DNA of 40,297 nt. Origin: Candidatus Bathyarchaeota archaeon. GTDB lineage: Archaea > Thermoproteota > Bathyarchaeia > TCS64. Below, piece by piece: positions 1-8,212 of the stretch (positions within the stretch are counted from its first letter, which is position 1; each line of letters opens with the position of its first letter). A program made the translations under genes and the position numbers. Below the pieces are notes generated by a model. That model made no database searches, had not been told where the DNA came from, and saw only the letters and a program-made list of their open reading frames with translations. Location of the stretch: the NCBI GenBank assembly GCA_018396865.1, contig JAGTRB010000005.1, forward strand, positions 64,001 to 104,297, in the 5' to 3' direction.

Positions 1-2
1 TC

Positions 3-1145
3 GCCCGTGAACTCATGCGTCGTGGAGCCGAGGTCTACACGGTCATGACACCAATGGCCACTAAGATCCTGCACCCCTACATGATGGAGTGGGCCACGGG
101 CAACCCAGTGGTCACAGAGCTAACGGGCAAGATCGAGCATGTGACATATGCCGGGGAGCACCCCCATAGAGCCGACCTCATCCTCGTAGCTCCCTGCACT
201 GCCAACACAATTGGGAAGGCTGCTTCAGCGATAGATGACACGCCGGTGACCACGGTTCTGACCACGGCAATAGGATCGGGCATCCCGATAATAATGGCCC
301 CAGCGATGCATGGATCGATGTATAACCACCCAGTGGTCAGGGAAAACATTGAGAAGCTTAGGTCTATAGGGGTTGAGATCCTTATGCCCAGGGTGGAGGA
401 GGGTAAGGCGAAGATACCCGAGACGGATGAGATCGTTGAGGCTGTGGTGAGGAGGCTTAGGCTCGGGAAGGAGCTAGAGGGTAGGAGGATCCTAGTAACT
501 GCGGGCCCGACGAGGGAGTATATAGACGCCTTCAGGTTCATATCAAACCCAAGTTCTGGGAAGATGGGAGTGGCGATAGCCGAGGAGGCATTGCGTCGAG
601 GGGCGGAGGTCACCTTCATATACGGGCCCGGAACAGCTCAACCCCCCTTTGGGGTCCGGCTTATAAGGGTCGAGACCACCAATGAGATGTTAGAGGCCAC
701 CGTAAAGGCCCTTAAGGATTTTAAGCATGACGCAGCCATCCTGACGGCGGCTGTCTCCGACTTCGGCCCAAAGGCGAGGGAGATGATAAAAACACCCTCT
801 AACAGGGAAAGTTGGACTATCGAGCTGAAACCCCTTCCGAAGATAGTCGACCACGTTAGGAAGGCTGATCCTAAAATCTTCCTCGTGGGCTTCAAGGCGG
901 AGTTCAACGTGTCGGATGAGGTGCTCGTTGAAAGGGCTTACGAAAGGCTGAAGGCCGCGGGTATGGACCTCATAGTGGCGAACGACGTCTCAAGGGAAGG
1001 GGTGGGCTTCGGCAAAGAGACGAATGAGGTCTTCATAATAGACAGGGAGAAGAATGTTGTCCATATCCCCCTCACTGGGAAAGATGAGATTGCTAAAACC
1101 TTGGTATCAATGCTCGTCGAGAGGCTGGAGAAGAAAAGCTTCTAA
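3..1145 (+). CDS. coaBC: CoaBC bifunctional phosphopantothenoylcysteine decarboxylase / phosphopantothenate-cysteine ligase, 5' end outside window
   Basis: This enzyme ligates cysteine to 4'-phosphopantothenate and decarboxylates the product, two steps of coenzyme A synthesis in the cytoplasm. The frame is open from the window edge, so the N-terminus is missing and the first ATG at 15 is internal. The flavin decarboxylase half shows the PCTANTIGKAA segment and the APAMHGSMYNHP segment, which corresponds to the usual substrate-clamp Asn/Met motif. The ligase half begins near base 480 with GRRILVTAGPTREYID and the conserved NPSSGKMG. A CoA gene upstream of acetyl-CoA synthase genes fits the pathway, although CoaBC is a housekeeping enzyme. 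Family identity is firm; only the extreme N-terminus is unseen. Confidence 0.93.
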   Translation, partial: ARELMRRGAEVYTVMTPMATKILHPYMMEWATGNPVVTELTGKIEHVTYAGEHPHRADLILVAPCTANTIGKAASAIDDTPVTTVLTTAIGSGIPIIMAPAMHGSMYNHPVVRENIEKLRSIGVEILMPRVEEGKAKIPETDEIVEAVVRRLRLGKELEGRRILVTAGPTREYIDAFRFISNPSSGKMGVAIAEEALRRGAEVTFIYGPGTAQPPFGVRLIRVETTNEMLEATVKALKDFKHDAAILTAAVSDFGPKAREMIKTPSNRESWTIELKPLPKIVDHVRKADPKIFLVGFKAEFNVSDEVLVERAYERLKAAGMDLIVANDVSREGVGFGKETNEVFIIDREKNVVHIPLTGKDEIAKTLVSMLVERLEKKSF

Positions 1146-1176
1146 AGGAGAGAGAACCCATTCCCTGAGGAGGTAT

Positions 1177-1491
1177 ATGAGTTACAGGGAGATGGTGGGT
1201 AGGATTCCAAGTTCCATGTATAAGAGGCTCTCAGAGAGGCTTATTGACGCCTTACTTGAGAGCAGGGAAGGGGATAAGCTCCCAAGCTACTTAGCAAAGT
1301 CTATCCTTTTCCACTGGCAGAGGGATACACTTGAAAGCGAGGATGGGATATCAATTCTAATAGAAGCTTTAGCGAAGCTGGAACCCTCGAAGGCCCAATC
1401 AACACTGAAGGAATTTGGCCTGATGGAGAGAGCTGAGAGGACCAGCTCTATCAAGGAATCACCCTTCACCGAGAATGAGGTGTTCCAATGA
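1177..1491 (+). CDS. small hypothetical protein between coaBC and mer
   Basis: This is an unrecognised protein of 104 residues. I chose the ATG at 1177 because GAGGAGGT lies just before it at 1167-1174; an earlier in-frame ATG at 1054 would run through coaBC. The stop overlaps the mer start as ATGA (1488-1491), so the two genes are probably translationally coupled. The protein looks soluble and mainly helical, rich in Leu, Glu and Arg, with no transmembrane segment, signal peptide or cysteine motif. It begins MSYREMVGRIPSSMYKRL. Its place between a CoA gene and a C1 reductase suggests a role in C1 metabolism, but that is context only. Confidence 0.7.
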   Translation: MSYREMVGRIPSSMYKRLSERLIDALLESREGDKLPSYLAKSILFHWQRDTLESEDGISILIEALAKLEPSKAQSTLKEFGLMERAERTSSIKESPFTENEVFQ

Positions 1492-2483
1492 GGTTCGGAA
1501 TAGAGTTTGTCCCACTAGAACCTTACTGGAGGACCGTATACTACTCTATCCAAGCGGAAAGGCTAGGATACGATAATATCTGGATCACAGACCACTTCAA
1601 TAACAGGAATGTCTACGTGCTTTTGAGCACATTGGCCAACTACACTGAAAGAATAACGCTGGGCCCAGGGGTAACAAACCCATACCTCATACACCCCGTT
1701 ATAACAGCCCAGAGCATAGCATCCCTAAGCGAGATAGCCCCAGGAAGGATCGCCTTAGGAATAGGTGCGGGTGACAAGACGACATTGGAGATGGTGGGAG
1801 TGGAGCAGAAGTCGCCCCTAACCGCGGTTAGGGAGGCCGTTGAGCTCATCAGAAGGCAACTTGCAAGGGGGAAGGAAGGCTATAGCGGAAGCATCTTCAA
1901 AACCTCCCCTAGCGCCAGGTTTAACTTTAGGGTTCAAGGAGGCATACCTATCTACATAGGGGCCCAGGGGCCAAGGATGTTACAATTAGCGGGCTCAGTA
2001 GGAGACGGGGTCCTTATAAATGCATGCCACCCTGAGGACGTCGCCTCGGCCATCAAGAGCATAAGGGAGGGGGCTGAGATGTCCGGGAGGAAGCTTGAGG
2101 AGCTAGACATCGCCGCCTATACATCCTTCTCCATAGCTGATGACGAGGGAAAGGCATACAAAGCTGCAATACCAGTAGTAGCCTACATAGTTGCAGGGAG
2201 CCCCCCTCCAATTCTCTCAAGGCATGGCATAGCCCACGAGGCAGCTGAGAGAATAAGGTCAAAACTAGCAGAGAGGAAGTGGGAAGAAGCCTTCAGGGAG
2301 GTTACCCATGAGATGATAGAATCCTTCTCCATCGCGGGGACACCCGAAAGATGTATAGGGAAGATCCAAGAACTCTTGGAGAAAGGAATCACCCAGTTCG
2401 TTGTCGGGTCTCCACTCGGCCCCAACATGAAGGAGGCCATCAATCTCTTCGGAAGAAGGATAATCCCTCACTTTAGGGAATAA
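1488..2483 (+). CDS. mer: F420-dependent methylenetetrahydromethanopterin reductase (Mer)
   Basis: Mer reduces N5,N10-methylene-tetrahydromethanopterin to the methyl form with reduced F420. It is a TIM-barrel member of the bacterial-luciferase-like superfamily. The 331-residue length is normal for the family. Recognisable segments are the start MRFGIEFVPLEPYWRTVYYS, AERLGYDNIWITDHFNNRN, the GPGVTNPYLIHP strand and the conserved GIGAGDKTTLE. Its ATG overlaps the stop of the preceding gene by four bases. It supplies methyl groups to the corrinoid protein of the CODH/ACS complex encoded next, so the methyl and carbonyl branches are adjacent. The closest alternative would be another F420-dependent luciferase-like oxidoreductase, but the N-terminal motifs favour Mer. 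Confidence 0.92.
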   Translation: MRFGIEFVPLEPYWRTVYYSIQAERLGYDNIWITDHFNNRNVYVLLSTLANYTERITLGPGVTNPYLIHPVITAQSIASLSEIAPGRIALGIGAGDKTTLEMVGVEQKSPLTAVREAVELIRRQLARGKEGYSGSIFKTSPSARFNFRVQGGIPIYIGAQGPRMLQLAGSVGDGVLINACHPEDVASAIKSIREGAEMSGRKLEELDIAAYTSFSIADDEGKAYKAAIPVVAYIVAGSPPPILSRHGIAHEAAERIRSKLAERKWEEAFREVTHEMIESFSIAGTPERCIGKIQELLEKGITQFVVGSPLGPNMKEAINLFGRRIIPHFRE

Positions 2484-2651
2484 ACTGAAGACAACAAATC
2501 CCGGTGAGGCTCTCTTCATAAAGGTTCAACTAATTATGCTTATACACATTGGATTTTCATGATATGAATAAAGTTTTCGCAGTTGATCTTTTATTATATA
2601 TTCCGAAATGACAAAGATAATGATTGGGGCATATAATTATTTTAGAAAAGG

Positions 2652-2658
2652 TTTATAA
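2652..2658 (+). promoter_or_regulatory. probable TATA box of the cdh operon
   Basis: The heptamer TTTATAA lies in an AT-rich gap of about 200 bases after mer and is preceded by an A-rich stretch that could serve as the TFB element. Transcription would start near 2680, leaving a leader of about 20 bases before the favoured cdhA start at 2702. It is the best promoter candidate for the whole cdhABCDE run because the following gaps are very short. Confidence 0.5.
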
Positions 2659-2701
2659 TTCTAGAAGTTTCAGCTGATTGGAGTCCGAAGGGAGTGGAAA
2701 C

Positions 2702-5044
2702 TTGCCCAAGAAAGACCTAAGCCTTAGGATAGGGGAGTTCTCATCTTCTCTTGGAGTATTCAAGGATTTAGAGATACAGGTCGGCAGGATCCTCGAGGAG
2801 TGGGAAGAGGCAACCGGCCCCACACCATTCCCCGAGATAGCAACCCTCCGAGAATGGGACATGAAGCTCCTCAGCAGATACAAGCCTTTCTACATGCCTT
2901 TCTGCGACCTTTGCTGCCTCTGCACTTTCGGTAAATGCGACTTGACGGGGGACAAGAGGGGGGCATGCGGCATCACCATGGCGGGGCAACAGTCGAGGAT
3001 CGTTCTACTAGCCTGTTGCATAGGTGCAGCCGCTCATGCTCAGCACGCGAGGATGATGCTCAACCATCTTATTGAGGAGTATGGTAGGGATGCCCCCCTG
3101 AACGTCGCCCTAAACACGAATGTCGAGGCCCCCCATATACGACTGGTTTGCGGGATAAGGCCCAAGACCCTTCATGACTTGGATGATGCTCTTACATATG
3201 TGGAGGAACAGATAGTGCAATTGCTAGCTTCAACTCATACAGGCCAGGAGGGGAGCAACCTAGACTATGAGTCTAAGGTCTTCCATGCTGGGATGCTGGA
3301 CCACGTGGCCCTAGAGATAGCCGATATATCTCAGATCTCCGTCTTGGGCTTTCCTAAGGGGGATCCTGAGGCCCCATTAGCGGATCTCGGATTCGGCGTC
3401 GTGGACCCCTCAAAACCGATGATACTTGTGATAGGCCATAACGTGCTACCTAGTGTTGACATAGTGGACTATCTCATGGACCATGGCCTCTTCGGTGAGG
3501 TAGAGGTTGGAGGCCTCTGCTGCACAGCTCACGACCTCTCCAGATATGATAAGAGGGGAAAGATAATAGGCCCCATCTCATGGGAAATGCGGTTTATTCG
3601 CTCGGGCATCCCCGACGTCGTGGTGGTAGATAAGCAATGCATCAGAACGGATGTGCTTTTAGAAGCTCAGAAGATAGGGGCTCCATTGATAGCGACCAGC
3701 GAGATGAGCTGCCATGGTCTTCCAGACCGGACGCAGGATGACCCGGAGAGGATCGTGGAGGACCTGGTTAAGGCGAGGATACCCGGCGCACTTATCCTAG
3801 ATCCCAGAAAGGTGGGGGAGGTAGCCGTAAAGACGGCGATGAAGATGGCACCCAAGAGAGCTAATTTCAAAGCCTTAATGCCCGAGGAGTTGGGGGGTCT
3901 AGCTCAGAGGTGCAGGAGATGTGGAGAGTGTGTGCGAGCCTGTCCAAACAATCTTCCGATATTAGATGCGATGAACGCAGCTAGGATTGGAGATCCAACT
4001 TTCCTATCCAACCTTTACGACGCCTGCGTGGGCTGCGGGCGCTGCGAGAGCGCCTGCCCAGAGGATCTCCCCATAATGAGCATGATCAACGCCTCCTCCT
4101 CAAGGAGGATTGCTGAGGAGAGGTTCAAGATAAGGGTGGGGAGAGGTGCCATCCAAGATGTGGAGATCAGGGAGGTTGGCAGGGCGATCGTCTTTGGGGA
4201 GATCCCAGGCGTATTGGCCTTAGTGGGATGCGCCAACTATCCTGAGGGAGGGGCCGACGTCGCCAGGATTGCGGAGGAGTTCCTGAAAAGGCGCTTTATA
4301 GTCGTCGCCTCAGGTTGTGCAGCGATGGCGATCGCAATGACAAAGGATGAGGAAGGGTTGAGCCTCTACGAGAAGTATCCAGGGATCTTCGATGCAGGAG
4401 GTCTCGTCAATGTTGGTAGCTGTGTCTCGAACGCCCACATAACGGGGGCAGCCATTAAGATAGCCAACATCTTCGCAAAACGTCCATTAAGGGCCAACTA
4501 CGAGGAGATAGCCGACTATATCTACAACAGGGTTGGGGCTGTTGGGGTTGCCTGGGGAGCTATGTCCCAGAAGGCTGCTAGCATAGCCTCAGGCTGCTGG
4601 AGGCTCGGGATCCCTGTAATAGTTGGCCCCCATGGATCCAAGTATAGGAGGATGCTCCTGGGAAGGAAGGAGAGGATGGAGGACTGGATGGTCTACGACG
4701 CCAGGACCGGAGAAAGGGTTTACGTCGGCCCGGCGCCTGAGCACCTCTTCTACGCAGCCGAGACCGTTGAGGAGGCGATCGTGATGATAGCAAAGCTCAC
4801 CATGCGCCCAAACGATACAAGCAAGGGTAGAGCGGTTAAGCTAAGCCACTACATAGACCTCTACCAGCGATATTACGGCGAGCTGCCCCCAGATATACAT
4901 TTATTTGTCAGGACTAACGCCGACATACCCTTCACCATGAGGGATCAGGTAATGGCCAACTTGGAGAAAGCGGGATGGGTGGAGGGGAAGATAGCATCAC
5001 CAGATCCCACCCTACTGGAGAGGCTCGTCAGGAGGCGCCCTTGA
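2702..5044 (+). CDS. cdhA: CODH/ACS complex alpha subunit (Ni-Fe-S carbon monoxide dehydrogenase)
   Basis: CdhA interconverts CO2 and CO at a Ni-Fe-S C-cluster and passes CO to acetyl-CoA synthase. I prefer the TTG at 2702, preceded by an AGGGAG-like ribosome site (780 residues); a TTG at 2678 would add eight residues but has no such site. The N-terminal cysteine cluster (C68, C71, C72, C74, C79) matches the B/D-cluster region. Two ferredoxin-type 4Fe-4S motifs follow at C404-C414 and C442-C452, a feature of archaeal CdhA that bacterial CODH lacks. Further cysteine segments, GGLCCTAHD, VASGCAAMA and VGSCVSNAH, correspond to the C-cluster region. It overlaps cdhB by one base. Confidence 0.96.
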   Translation: MPKKDLSLRIGEFSSSLGVFKDLEIQVGRILEEWEEATGPTPFPEIATLREWDMKLLSRYKPFYMPFCDLCCLCTFGKCDLTGDKRGACGITMAGQQSRIVLLACCIGAAAHAQHARMMLNHLIEEYGRDAPLNVALNTNVEAPHIRLVCGIRPKTLHDLDDALTYVEEQIVQLLASTHTGQEGSNLDYESKVFHAGMLDHVALEIADISQISVLGFPKGDPEAPLADLGFGVVDPSKPMILVIGHNVLPSVDIVDYLMDHGLFGEVEVGGLCCTAHDLSRYDKRGKIIGPISWEMRFIRSGIPDVVVVDKQCIRTDVLLEAQKIGAPLIATSEMSCHGLPDRTQDDPERIVEDLVKARIPGALILDPRKVGEVAVKTAMKMAPKRANFKALMPEELGGLAQRCRRCGECVRACPNNLPILDAMNAARIGDPTFLSNLYDACVGCGRCESACPEDLPIMSMINASSSRRIAEERFKIRVGRGAIQDVEIREVGRAIVFGEIPGVLALVGCANYPEGGADVARIAEEFLKRRFIVVASGCAAMAIAMTKDEEGLSLYEKYPGIFDAGGLVNVGSCVSNAHITGAAIKIANIFAKRPLRANYEEIADYIYNRVGAVGVAWGAMSQKAASIASGCWRLGIPVIVGPHGSKYRRMLLGRKERMEDWMVYDARTGERVYVGPAPEHLFYAAETVEEAIVMIAKLTMRPNDTSKGRAVKLSHYIDLYQRYYGELPPDIHLFVRTNADIPFTMRDQVMANLEKAGWVEGKIASPDPTLLERLVRRRP

Positions 5045-5592
5045 TGTCGGCCAAACTAACCACAGGCCAGACGGCGGAGATCCCAGGCCCAAAGAAGGCC
5101 TTTCTCGTTCCTAAGCCAGAGGTCGCCGCCTCGATGATAAACAGGGCGAGAAGGCCTCTCCTCGTCGTGGGCTCAGATGCCACGAAGGTTAAAACAAAGG
5201 ATGGAGACCTAGTTGATACCGCCATTAGGATGTCTAGATCTAAGAATATAACCGTGGCTGCTACAGGACACCTAGCAGGTGAGTTCAGGAGGAGGGGAGC
5301 GGTGGGAGTTCACGGGATCTCCATAATGGAGCTCGGAGACCGGCTCAGAGATTCTGGCTGGAGCGGCCTGGATGTAGGAGGACCCTACGACCTTGTCGTT
5401 TTTGTAGGCCTACCCTACTACCTCGAGTGGCTCATCCTCTCTGGCTTGAAGAACTCCGCCCCATCTCTTAGAACCCTTTCACTTGACAACACCTACCACC
5501 CTAACGCCCATTGGTCCCTCGGATACTCACCACATGAGGAGTGGATAGAGATTTTAGATAGAATAGTAGCTAATCTCGAAGAGGTGGGCTAG
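5044..5592 (+). CDS. cdhB: CODH/ACS complex epsilon subunit
   Basis: CdhB is the small subunit that binds CdhA in the archaeal CODH component; a role in electron transfer has been proposed for it. The protein has 182 residues, close to the usual size of about 170. The ATG at 5044 shares its A with the cdhA stop (TGATG), which fixes the start and implies coupled translation. Recognisable parts are the RRPLLVVGSD strand-turn, a Rossmann-like layout and the GPYDLVVFVGLPYYLEW strand. Its stop codon is directly followed by the cdhC ATG. The assignment rests on these motifs and on the gene order cdhA-cdhB-cdhC. Confidence 0.93.
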   Translation: MSAKLTTGQTAEIPGPKKAFLVPKPEVAASMINRARRPLLVVGSDATKVKTKDGDLVDTAIRMSRSKNITVAATGHLAGEFRRRGAVGVHGISIMELGDRLRDSGWSGLDVGGPYDLVVFVGLPYYLEWLILSGLKNSAPSLRTLSLDNTYHPNAHWSLGYSPHEEWIEILDRIVANLEEVG

Positions 5593-6984
5593 ATGTCGAT
5601 GTTCGAGGACATCCCCGTGGGTGTGGGAATAATCTACGAGGGGGAGAGGATCAGGGGGAGGGATATGCAGGTTGAGCTTGGAGGGCCCAGAGAACCCTAC
5701 AAATTCGAGCTAGTCCAAGCTAGAACTCTAGATGAGGTCGAGGATGGGAAGATAACCATAATAGGTCCCGACATCCCAGGTCTGAAGCAGGGGACCAACA
5801 ACCCCTTCGGCCTCCTAGTGGAGGTGGCTGGGAAGGAGGTGGAGAAGGACCTCGAAGGGGTTATAGAGAGGAGGATCCATGAGTATCTAAACTTCATCGA
5901 GGGGTTCATGCACCTAAACCAGAGATATGACATCCAGCTTAGGTTGAGCAAGAAGTCCTATGAGAGGGGCCTCAACACCTTCAATCTAATCGGGAAGGTC
6001 CTTTACCGCCTATTCAAGAGCGAGATGCCCTTCATTGAGAAGATACAGTTCACCTTCATCACAGACCCATCAGCTGTTAAGGAGTGGTTTGAGAAGGCCA
6101 TGAGGGTTTACGAGGAGAGGGATGCAAGGGCGAGGGGTATGAGCGACGACGAGGTGGAGGTCTTCTACGGGTGCAGCCTGTGCCAGTCCTTCGCCCCGAC
6201 CCACCTCTGCGTCATCACACCCCAGAGGTACGCAAACTGCGGAGCTATAAGCTGGTTCGATGGGAGGGCCACTGCGAAGGTCGACCCTAAAGGACCTGTC
6301 TTCGAGATACCAAAGGGCAACCTGATAGACCCAGTAAAAGGTGAATATGAAGGGGTTAACAGGACTATCCAGGTCAAATCACTAGGGGAGATCCAGAGGG
6401 TCCAGCTCTACACGGCCTTTGGATATCCTCACACGAGCTGTGGGTGCTTTGAGGGGGTGGCCTTCTACATCCCTGAGGTAGACGGGTTCGGCCTGGTGCA
6501 TAGGGGCTTCAAGGGCCAGACGGTCAACGGCCTGGACTTCGTCACCCTCTCAGATCTCACAGCTGGTGGGAGGCAGGTCGACGGCTTCCACGGCGTCTCA
6601 ATAGAGTATATGAGAAGCAAGAAGTTCCTCCAGGCGGACGGAGGCTGGGGTAGGATCGTCTGGATGCCATCCGAGATTAAGGAGAGGATTAAGGACTTCA
6701 TCCCTCCAGATATGGTTGACAAGATAGCGACGGAGAAGGAGGTCACCAACCTAGAAGAGCTGAGAGGCTTCTTGAAGGAGAGAGGCCACCCCATAGTCGA
6801 AAGATGGATCGAGGCCAAGCCCGTGGAAGCTGAGGCGCCTAAGGAGGTGGCAGCCCCAACACTAGAGCTTCCACCAGGGATGGTGCCAATTCAGGGAATA
6901 CCCGCTGGGATGGGCCTCAAGATAATACTGAAGAACGCCAAGATCAGGGCGGAGAGGATGATCATAAGGGTGGAGAGGAAGTAA
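5593..6984 (+). CDS. cdhC: CODH/ACS complex beta subunit (acetyl-CoA synthase)
   Basis: CdhC joins CO, a corrinoid-bound methyl group and CoA at the nickel A-cluster to give acetyl-CoA. The 463-residue protein lacks the extra N-terminal domain of bacterial AcsB, as is normal for archaea. The cysteine cluster includes C194, C197, C206 and C216, followed by C283 and C285 in the Cys-Gly-Cys motif; together these contain the A-cluster ligands. The C-terminal region after about residue 405 is rich in Pro, Ala and Glu and is a flexible linker before a short basic tail. The gene starts immediately after the cdhB stop; a second ATG two codons later cannot be excluded as the start. Confidence 0.96.
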   Translation: MSMFEDIPVGVGIIYEGERIRGRDMQVELGGPREPYKFELVQARTLDEVEDGKITIIGPDIPGLKQGTNNPFGLLVEVAGKEVEKDLEGVIERRIHEYLNFIEGFMHLNQRYDIQLRLSKKSYERGLNTFNLIGKVLYRLFKSEMPFIEKIQFTFITDPSAVKEWFEKAMRVYEERDARARGMSDDEVEVFYGCSLCQSFAPTHLCVITPQRYANCGAISWFDGRATAKVDPKGPVFEIPKGNLIDPVKGEYEGVNRTIQVKSLGEIQRVQLYTAFGYPHTSCGCFEGVAFYIPEVDGFGLVHRGFKGQTVNGLDFVTLSDLTAGGRQVDGFHGVSIEYMRSKKFLQADGGWGRIVWMPSEIKERIKDFIPPDMVDKIATEKEVTNLEELRGFLKERGHPIVERWIEAKPVEAEAPKEVAAPTLELPPGMVPIQGIPAGMGLKIILKNAKIRAERMIIRVERK

Positions 6985-6988
6985 CCCC

Positions 6989-8200
6989 ATGTCTGGCGCT
7001 AAGAAGAAGGACCAGCCCCTCCCCCTAGGCTTGGATATACTGGAGGCTCTCGCCAAGCTACAGGAGGTTGAGCTGGAGGATGTTGAGATGGACTTCGAGG
7101 AGCTGGAGCTGAGCCTAAGCCCAGGCCCGTTTATGGTTCCAGCTCCTAGAGCACAGGTAGAGCTGCCTGGTGTAAAGGCCAAGCCCACATCCCTCCTCGA
7201 GGCCGAGTTCCAACTACCAGTTGAGGAGTATCCAGGCATGGTCGTGGAGGTGGAGCTCGGAGCAACAAGGGCTGAGGGGGGAAGCAGGGGCAGAACGTTG
7301 GTAATAGGGGGGGAGAGGGCTCCAGCCTACTACTCCTTCCTTCAGGAGACCCCCCACAGGCCAGTTATAGCCATAGACGTATTCGACTATCCAGAGGTTA
7401 GACTTCCAAGGGCTGTCAAGATGCATGTCGCCGAGGTCCTCCATGACCCCGCAGAGTGGGCTAGGCTCTCAGTCGAGAGGTTTGGAGCTGAGATGGTGAA
7501 TGTCCACCTCCTCAGCATAGACCCCCTGATAAAGAATACCCCTCCAAGAGAAGCCGTTAACACGGTTGAGGAGGTACTACAAGCTGTAGATGTTCCGATA
7601 GCCGTAGGAGGCTGCGGTGATCCGAAAAAGGACCTTGAGGTCTTCAGGGCAGTCGCCGAGGCCACTAAGGGGGAGCGAATCCTATTCGGCTCAGTAACCT
7701 TGGATATGGATATTGAGGCCACAGCTAAGGTCGTGGAGGAGCACGGACACAGAGTCATAGCCTTTACATCGATGGATGTGAACAAGGCCAGGGAGCTGAA
7801 CAGGAAGCTCTATGAGTATATGCCCAAGGAGCACATAGTCATGGACACGACGACGGCGGCGTTGGGCTACGGCCTCGACTACGCCTTCACAGTGATGGAG
7901 AGGGCCCGCCTCGCCGCCCTGAAGGGAGACCCAGAGCTCAACCACCCCATCTCCTCAGGGGCTACCAACGCCTGGGCTGCGAGGGAGGCATGGATGCAGC
8001 TCGGCCCTCAATGGGCTCCCAGGGAGCTGAGGGGACCCCTATGGGAGACGATAACCGCCGAGACCCTCCTCCTAGCAGGGGTAGACTACTTCATGATGAT
8101 GCACCCGGCCTCTGTGAAGGCGATAAAGATGATGATCGACAACCTGATGAAGAAGAGCACGCTCGAGAGGCCCATAGATTGGGTTGGACTTAGGATATAG
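6989..8200 (+). CDS. cdhD: CODH/ACS complex delta subunit (corrinoid Fe-S protein, small subunit)
   Basis: CdhD pairs with CdhE to form the corrinoid iron-sulfur protein that carries the methyl group from tetrahydromethanopterin to acetyl-CoA synthase. The 403 residues begin with an acidic, low-complexity stretch of about 80 residues, followed by a TIM barrel. Recognisable segments are RPVIAIDVFDYPE, VPIAVGGCGDPKKDLEV, HIVMDTTTAALGYGLDY and the Ser-Gly-Ala-Thr-Asn stretch near residue 320. It lies four bases after cdhC and 12 bases before cdhE. Length and motif order agree with archaeal CdhD. Confidence 0.95.
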   Translation: MSGAKKKDQPLPLGLDILEALAKLQEVELEDVEMDFEELELSLSPGPFMVPAPRAQVELPGVKAKPTSLLEAEFQLPVEEYPGMVVEVELGATRAEGGSRGRTLVIGGERAPAYYSFLQETPHRPVIAIDVFDYPEVRLPRAVKMHVAEVLHDPAEWARLSVERFGAEMVNVHLLSIDPLIKNTPPREAVNTVEEVLQAVDVPIAVGGCGDPKKDLEVFRAVAEATKGERILFGSVTLDMDIEATAKVVEEHGHRVIAFTSMDVNKARELNRKLYEYMPKEHIVMDTTTAALGYGLDYAFTVMERARLAALKGDPELNHPISSGATNAWAAREAWMQLGPQWAPRELRGPLWETITAETLLLAGVDYFMMMHPASVKAIKMMIDNLMKKSTLERPIDWVGLRI

Positions 8201-8212
8201 GGGCGATGAAGG

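Noticed and set aside
77-619. Long minus-strand open frame under coaBC (180 codons)
   Set aside because: It is the antisense shadow of a clear gene, and its Ser/Thr/Ile-rich composition is typical of such shadows.
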